10,030 nucleotides of DNA from Candidatus Kuenenia stuttgartensis. GTDB taxonomy: Bacteria > Planctomycetota > UBA1135 > UBA2386. This document shows, in pieces, positions 7,290 to 10,030 of this stretch. The translations under genes were made by a program, and so were the position numbers. The DNA lies in assembly GCA_945861365.1 (NCBI GenBank), contig CAMAUH010000119.1:1-10030 (forward strand), in the 5' to 3' direction. Position 1 is the first letter of the stretch. Each line of letters starts with the position of its first letter. Under the pieces are notes generated by a model. The model had not been told where the DNA came from. It ran no database searches and worked only from the letters and a program-made list of their open reading frames with translations.

Positions 7290-9061
7290 TGCGGCGCGCC
7301 CTGCAGCAGCAGCTCCAGCGCCTGCGCCGACTGCGGATGGCGCCGCACCGGTCCGAGGCCGCGCTCGACGTCGCGCGCGATGTCCGGCAGCTTGTGCCGC
7401 CGCTCGAGGCCGGTCAGCGCCTCGAGTTCGACGCGGGCCGGCGAGATCGGCACGTCCCACGTCCAGAACTTCGACTCGTCGAGCAGCTTCTGCGCGTTCT
7501 CCGGGCCGAGCTCCTGCACGATGCGGATCACCAGGTCGGCGATGATCTCGTGGCCCTGCATCAGGCGCTTGTCGAGGTACGCCATCGTCTCCTCGAACGT
7601 CATCGTCTTGCCGGTCGCGATGTGCGCGTCGATCAGCACCGACGGGAACGCGGGCGCGCCCTTGAACACCGGCGTCGGCCGCTCCGGCGCCATCTTCGCC
7701 CAGCCGGCGAGCATCATCTCGACGTGGTGCATCAGCTCGAGGAAGCGACCGCCGTACTTGGCGACCTGCTCCTGGCCGGCGACGTCGAGCTTGCACAGCT
7801 CCTGGCGCCAGTACTGGCAGGTGAAGGACCAGTAGGCGAAGTTGTTCCAGAAGATCTTGTACGACATCGCCGACGGATGGCCGTAGATCGGCGCGGCGGT
7901 GCGGAAGATCTGCAGCGAGCCGTTCAGGATCGAACGGAACTGCGCGTTCATCATCATCACCTTGGTCTTCACGTCGCCGCCGGCGAGGTCGGCGCGCAGC
8001 ACCTCGACGGTGAAGCTGTTGGCGAAGGCGATGAAGTCGGTGCCGGGGCTGAACAGCGGGTCGGCGAACGCGCTCGCTTCACCGACGATCGCCCAGCGGT
8101 CCTCGGACCACGCGCGGCCGATCGTGTAGCTGTAGTTGCGCAGGCACAGGAAGTCCTTGATCGGGTACGGCTTCAGCGCCGCGAGCAGGTGCGGCTCGTG
8201 CTTCTCGAGGAAGGCCAGCGTGTTGTCGAGGCCGGCGATGACCTGCGGGTCGTGCGTGTCCTCGTGGATGACGACACCGATGCTGGTCATGCCGGTCGGC
8301 AACGGGATCACCCAGACCCAGTAGCCAGCGCCCATGAAGTGGTTCGTCGACAACCAGCGCTGCGCGTTGCACGGGCGGCGGTGCCACTCGACCTCGGTCT
8401 TCGGCACCATGTCGCTGATGTCGAACTTGCCCTCGATGCGGAACCAGCCGGCGCTGGCGGTGTGGTGCGAGCCGCGCGTCAGCTTCATGCGCTTGCGCAG
8501 CAGGGCCTGGCGGCCGGTCGCGTCGACGACCCAGCGCGGATGCAGCTCCTTCACCATGCCGTCCTGCTCGTAGCGCACGGTGTGGCGGGTGCCGTCCTCG
8601 CGCAGCACGATGTCGGTGACCTTGGCGCCCTCGATGACGTCCACGCCGTCAGCCTGGTTCATGCCGCGCAGGTCGCTCTCCATGCGCCCGCGGTCCATCT
8701 GGTAGCTCTTCAGCGGCGGCTCGGCGATCGGGCCGATCTCGGTGCGCAGGTGCAGCGGCAGGTCGCCGCCGCCAGGGAAGAAGCGGATGCCCCACTTCAG
8801 CAGCTGGCGCTCGCGCATGTAGTCGTAGAGACCCAGGCGATCGAGGTACTGCGAACCCAGCTCGACCGACGACTCGCCGACCTTGTGGCAGGCGTCCGGC
8901 AGCGGCCGGGTCGTGCGTTCGAGCACCGTGACGGCGATGTCAGGCAGTTCGCGACGGATGTGGCGGGCGAGCAGCAGGCCAGCGAGGCCGCCGCCGCAGA
9001 TCACCACATCGAACACGCCAGCCGCGGAGCGGCCTTCGGACGGTGCGCAGGCTTCGTTCAT
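7286..9061 (-). CDS. Large flavin-dependent halogenase-like oxidoreductase (tryptophan-halogenase family)
   Basis: The gene encodes 591 residues from the ATG at 9061, where a modest GGAA sits about six bases upstream. The Rossmann motif GGGLAG (residues 23-28) begins after about 17 leader residues, followed by VLER (Glu48) and HKVGESSVELG (59-69). Lys89 in LLKWGIRFF occupies the position of the halogenase lysine, and the W.W.IP motif is intact (Trp248, Trp250, Ile252, Pro253). The second FAD motif reads GEASAFADPLFSPG (327-340), with Glu in place of the usual Asp of GD and Pro in the SSG turn. About 250 residues follow the FAD core, including an aromatic-rich stretch at about 401-418 (YKIFWNNFAYWSF), far more than in the 410-residue paralogue at 2647. 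It is the first gene of a two-gene minus-strand operon with the O-methyltransferase. Halogenation of an aryl or vinylic carbon is the leading hypothesis; hydroxylation or another oxidation is possible. A partner flavin reductase is not in the window. Confidence 0.86.
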   Translation of the reverse strand: MNEACAPSEGRSAAGVFDVVICGGGLAGLLLARHIRRELPDIAVTVLERTTRPLPDACHKVGESSVELGSQYLDRLGLYDYMRERQLLKWGIRFFPGGGDLPLHLRTEIGPIAEPPLKSYQMDRGRMESDLRGMNQADGVDVIEGAKVTDIVLREDGTRHTVRYEQDGMVKELHPRWVVDATGRQALLRKRMKLTRGSHHTASAGWFRIEGKFDISDMVPKTEVEWHRRPCNAQRWLSTNHFMGAGYWVWVIPLPTGMTSIGVVIHEDTHDPQVIAGLDNTLAFLEKHEPHLLAALKPYPIKDFLCLRNYSYTIGRAWSEDRWAIVGEASAFADPLFSPGTDFIAFANSFTVEVLRADLAGGDVKTKVMMMNAQFRSILNGSLQIFRTAAPIYGHPSAMSYKIFWNNFAYWSFTCQYWRQELCKLDVAGQEQVAKYGGRFLELMHHVEMMLAGWAKMAPERPTPVFKGAPAFPSVLIDAHIATGKTMTFEETMAYLDKRLMQGHEIIADLVIRIVQELGPENAQKLLDESKFWTWDVPISPARVELEALTGLERRHKLPDIARDVERGLGPVRRHPQSAQALELLLQGAPQ

Positions 9062-9067
9062 CGGTGT

Positions 9068-9071
9068 TTCC
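9068..9071 (-). promoter_or_regulatory. Weak ribosome binding site for the 9061 flavoprotein
   Basis: On the minus strand GGAA lies six bases before the ATG at 9061. It is the only purine-rich site near that start and helps choose it over in-frame upstream extension, whose residues (Arg/Leu/Pro-rich) look non-coding. Confidence 0.4.
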
Positions 9072-9121
9072 AGGCGAGGAAGGCGGGGCAGTCTGGCCGT
9101 GCCCGCGAGCCGAGTCCATCC

Positions 9122-9153
9122 CCAAAGTCGGGGGTAACGGCGGGCCGAAGTCG
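9122..9153. repeat. Two direct 9-bp repeats CC[A/G]AAGTCG, 23 bp apart
   Basis: The copies at 9122-9130 and 9145-9153 differ at one position and are in the same orientation, 23 bp start to start, roughly two helical turns. They lie between divergent genes, so they could be half-sites of an operator, but two short matches in GC-rich DNA may also be chance. Confidence 0.3.
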
Positions 9154-9216
9154 CTGCATCCGGAGCGCGCGGGCCTCGAAGAGCGCCCTTCGGCTCCCTA
9201 CAACGGCCGCCCTGCG

Positions 9217-10030
9217 ATGCCGCCCGCACCGGTCAGCCACACCCACAGTCCCCTCGATCCGCTGTGGCGGGCCCTGCGCACCCTGCGCGCGGCGATCAGT
9301 GTCGGGCTCTACCTGATCGTCGCGCCGAGCGGCTTCCTGCCGTACGGCCTGTTCCTGCTGCTGAACCGCGGCACACCGCTGCAACGCGCGCGCATCCTGC
9401 AGCGCACCAGCGCGCGCGGCGTGCGGATCATGCATTGGTGGCTGCGCACGTTCCGCGTCATCCACTTCGACCGGCGCGAAGTGCAGCTAGCACTGCCGCC
9501 CGGCCCGTGCGTGGTGGTCGCCAACCACCCGACGCTGCTCGACCCGACGGCGATGATGGCGCTGCTGGTCGAAGCGTGCACGCTGGTGAAGCCGGCGGTC
9601 TATCGGCGGCGCTTCGTCGGCCCACTGCTCGCCGGCGGCATGCACTTCGAGGGGCCGAGCCTCGACCCGACGTCGATCGCGCACGTGCTCGACAACGCGG
9701 TCGAACGCCTGCGCGCCGGCATGCACCTGTTCGTGTTCCCGGAGGGCACCCGCTCCCCCGAAGGCGGCCTGCGCGACTTCGGCCGCATCGCCTTCGAGAT
9801 CGCGTGCCGCGCCGACGTGCCGGTGGTGTCGCTCGGGCTCGCGTGCGAGCCGTGCTATCTGTCGCGCGAGACGCCGCTGTACCGTCCGCCGGCGCGATTG
9901 CCGCGGTTGCGCGTGCAGCAGCTGGCCGTCGACCTGCCGCGCGAATGTGGTGGCGACAGTCGCGCGCTGCGCGAACGGGTCGAAGCGCGCTATCGGCGCT
10001 GGCTCGCCGACGGCATGCCGCCACCGATGT
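9217..10030 (+). CDS. PlsC-family (1-acylglycerol-3-phosphate-like) acyltransferase, 3' end outside window
   Basis: This is a lysophospholipid-type acyltransferase that would transfer an acyl chain from ACP or CoA to a glycerol- or lipid-linked hydroxyl at the inner membrane. The frame stays open from ATG 9217 to the window end, giving 271 residues without a stop. The diagnostic motifs are the catalytic H-X4-D in NHPTLLDP (His104, Asp109), an RRRF segment of the second block, and FPEGTRS (174-180), which binds the acceptor phosphate. Residues about 25-50 are strongly hydrophobic and probably form a membrane or re-entrant segment. No good Shine-Dalgarno precedes the ATG, but the residues upstream in frame look non-coding. 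Acyltransferases of this kind are regular members of aryl polyene and xanthomonadin clusters, where they are thought to attach the polyene acid to its lipid anchor. This one is transcribed away from the large flavoprotein. The specific acceptor is unknown. Confidence 0.9.
   Translation, partial: MPPAPVSHTHSPLDPLWRALRTLRAAISVGLYLIVAPSGFLPYGLFLLLNRGTPLQRARILQRTSARGVRIMHWWLRTFRVIHFDRREVQLALPPGPCVVVANHPTLLDPTAMMALLVEACTLVKPAVYRRRFVGPLLAGGMHFEGPSLDPTSIAHVLDNAVERLRAGMHLFVFPEGTRSPEGGLRDFGRIAFEIACRADVPVVSLGLACEPCYLSRETPLYRPPARLPRLRVQQLAVDLPRECGGDSRALRERVEARYRRWLADGMPPPM

Larger units (their letters stand above)
9062..9216. promoter_or_regulatory. Divergent intergenic region, probable promoter area
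   Basis: The 155 bases separate the start of the minus-strand flavoprotein operon from the start of the plus-strand acyltransferase. Promoters for both should lie here, but no clear sigma-70 -35/-10 pair is visible on either strand. The region holds two near-identical 9-mers (CC[A/G]AAGTCG) at 9122-9130 and 9145-9153. A CCCC...GGGG 4-bp inverted pair at 9120-9133 overlaps the first copy. The regulatory role is inferred from gene arrangement. Confidence 0.4.

Noticed and set aside
7290..7796. Upstream extension of the methyltransferase frame into the flavoprotein gene
   Set aside because: This stretch is read out of frame through the C-terminal coding part of the flavoprotein; the GTG at 7289 with GTGA overlap gives a normal-length OMT.
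9120..9133. CCCC-AAAGTC-GGGG inverted pair as an operator or terminator
   Set aside because: A 4-bp G/C stem is expected by chance in DNA this GC-rich; noted only as part of the intergenic region.
7199..9316. Very long open frame on the plus strand opposite the large flavoprotein and methyltransferase genes
   Set aside because: It is antisense to two genes with clear motifs. Its composition (Arg/His/Ala/Val/Leu-rich, few aromatics) is what GC-rich codon bias produces on the opposite strand, and it shows no family motif.

Overview
The window is very GC-rich (about 70% by eye) and densely packed with genes, which use G/C-ending codons throughout. Gene content and style suggest a high-GC proteobacterium, most likely a gammaproteobacterium such as Xanthomonadales or Nevskiales, or a Burkholderiales member. 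The taxonomic call is inference only. No RNA gene, insertion sequence, CRISPR array or phage gene was seen.

Layout. Positions 1-1801 hold two plus-strand genes that look like flanking, non-pathway DNA: the 3' end of an NAD(P)-dependent aldehyde dehydrogenase, and a helix-hairpin-helix DNA glycosylase that overlaps its stop codon. From about 1873 to 6270 runs a tightly coupled plus-strand operon: FabG-like ketoreductase, flavin-dependent halogenase-like oxidoreductase, beta-ketoacyl synthase, chain-length-factor-like synthase without an active-site cysteine, and a small hotdog dehydratase. The last three junctions are 4-base stop/start overlaps. On the minus strand, converging on this operon with an 8-bp gap, lie a second, much larger halogenase-like flavoprotein (9061-7286) and an O-methyltransferase (7289-6279), also joined by a 4-base overlap. 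A PlsC-family acyltransferase begins at 9217 on the plus strand, diverges from the large flavoprotein, and runs off the right edge.

How the genes work together. Ketosynthase, chain-length-factor-like partner, ketoreductase and dehydratase are the iterative chain-building set of an aryl polyene (APE) type II synthase: condensation, keto reduction and dehydration without enoyl reduction give a conjugated polyene. The O-methyltransferase and the two flavoproteins would decorate the aryl head or the polyene, and the acyltransferase would move the finished acyl chain to its lipid or glycerol anchor. A type II polyene synthase with an O-methyltransferase and two halogenase-like flavoproteins recalls xanthomonadins, the dibrominated, methoxylated aryl polyene esters of Xanthomonas. 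The window lacks the acyl carrier proteins, aryl-CoA/ACP ligase, phosphopantetheinyl transferase, aryl-acid source, exporter and lipoprotein carrier. The cluster therefore presumably continues to the right of position 10030, with its left border near 1802-1872. The product, and whether the flavoproteins really halogenate, are inference.
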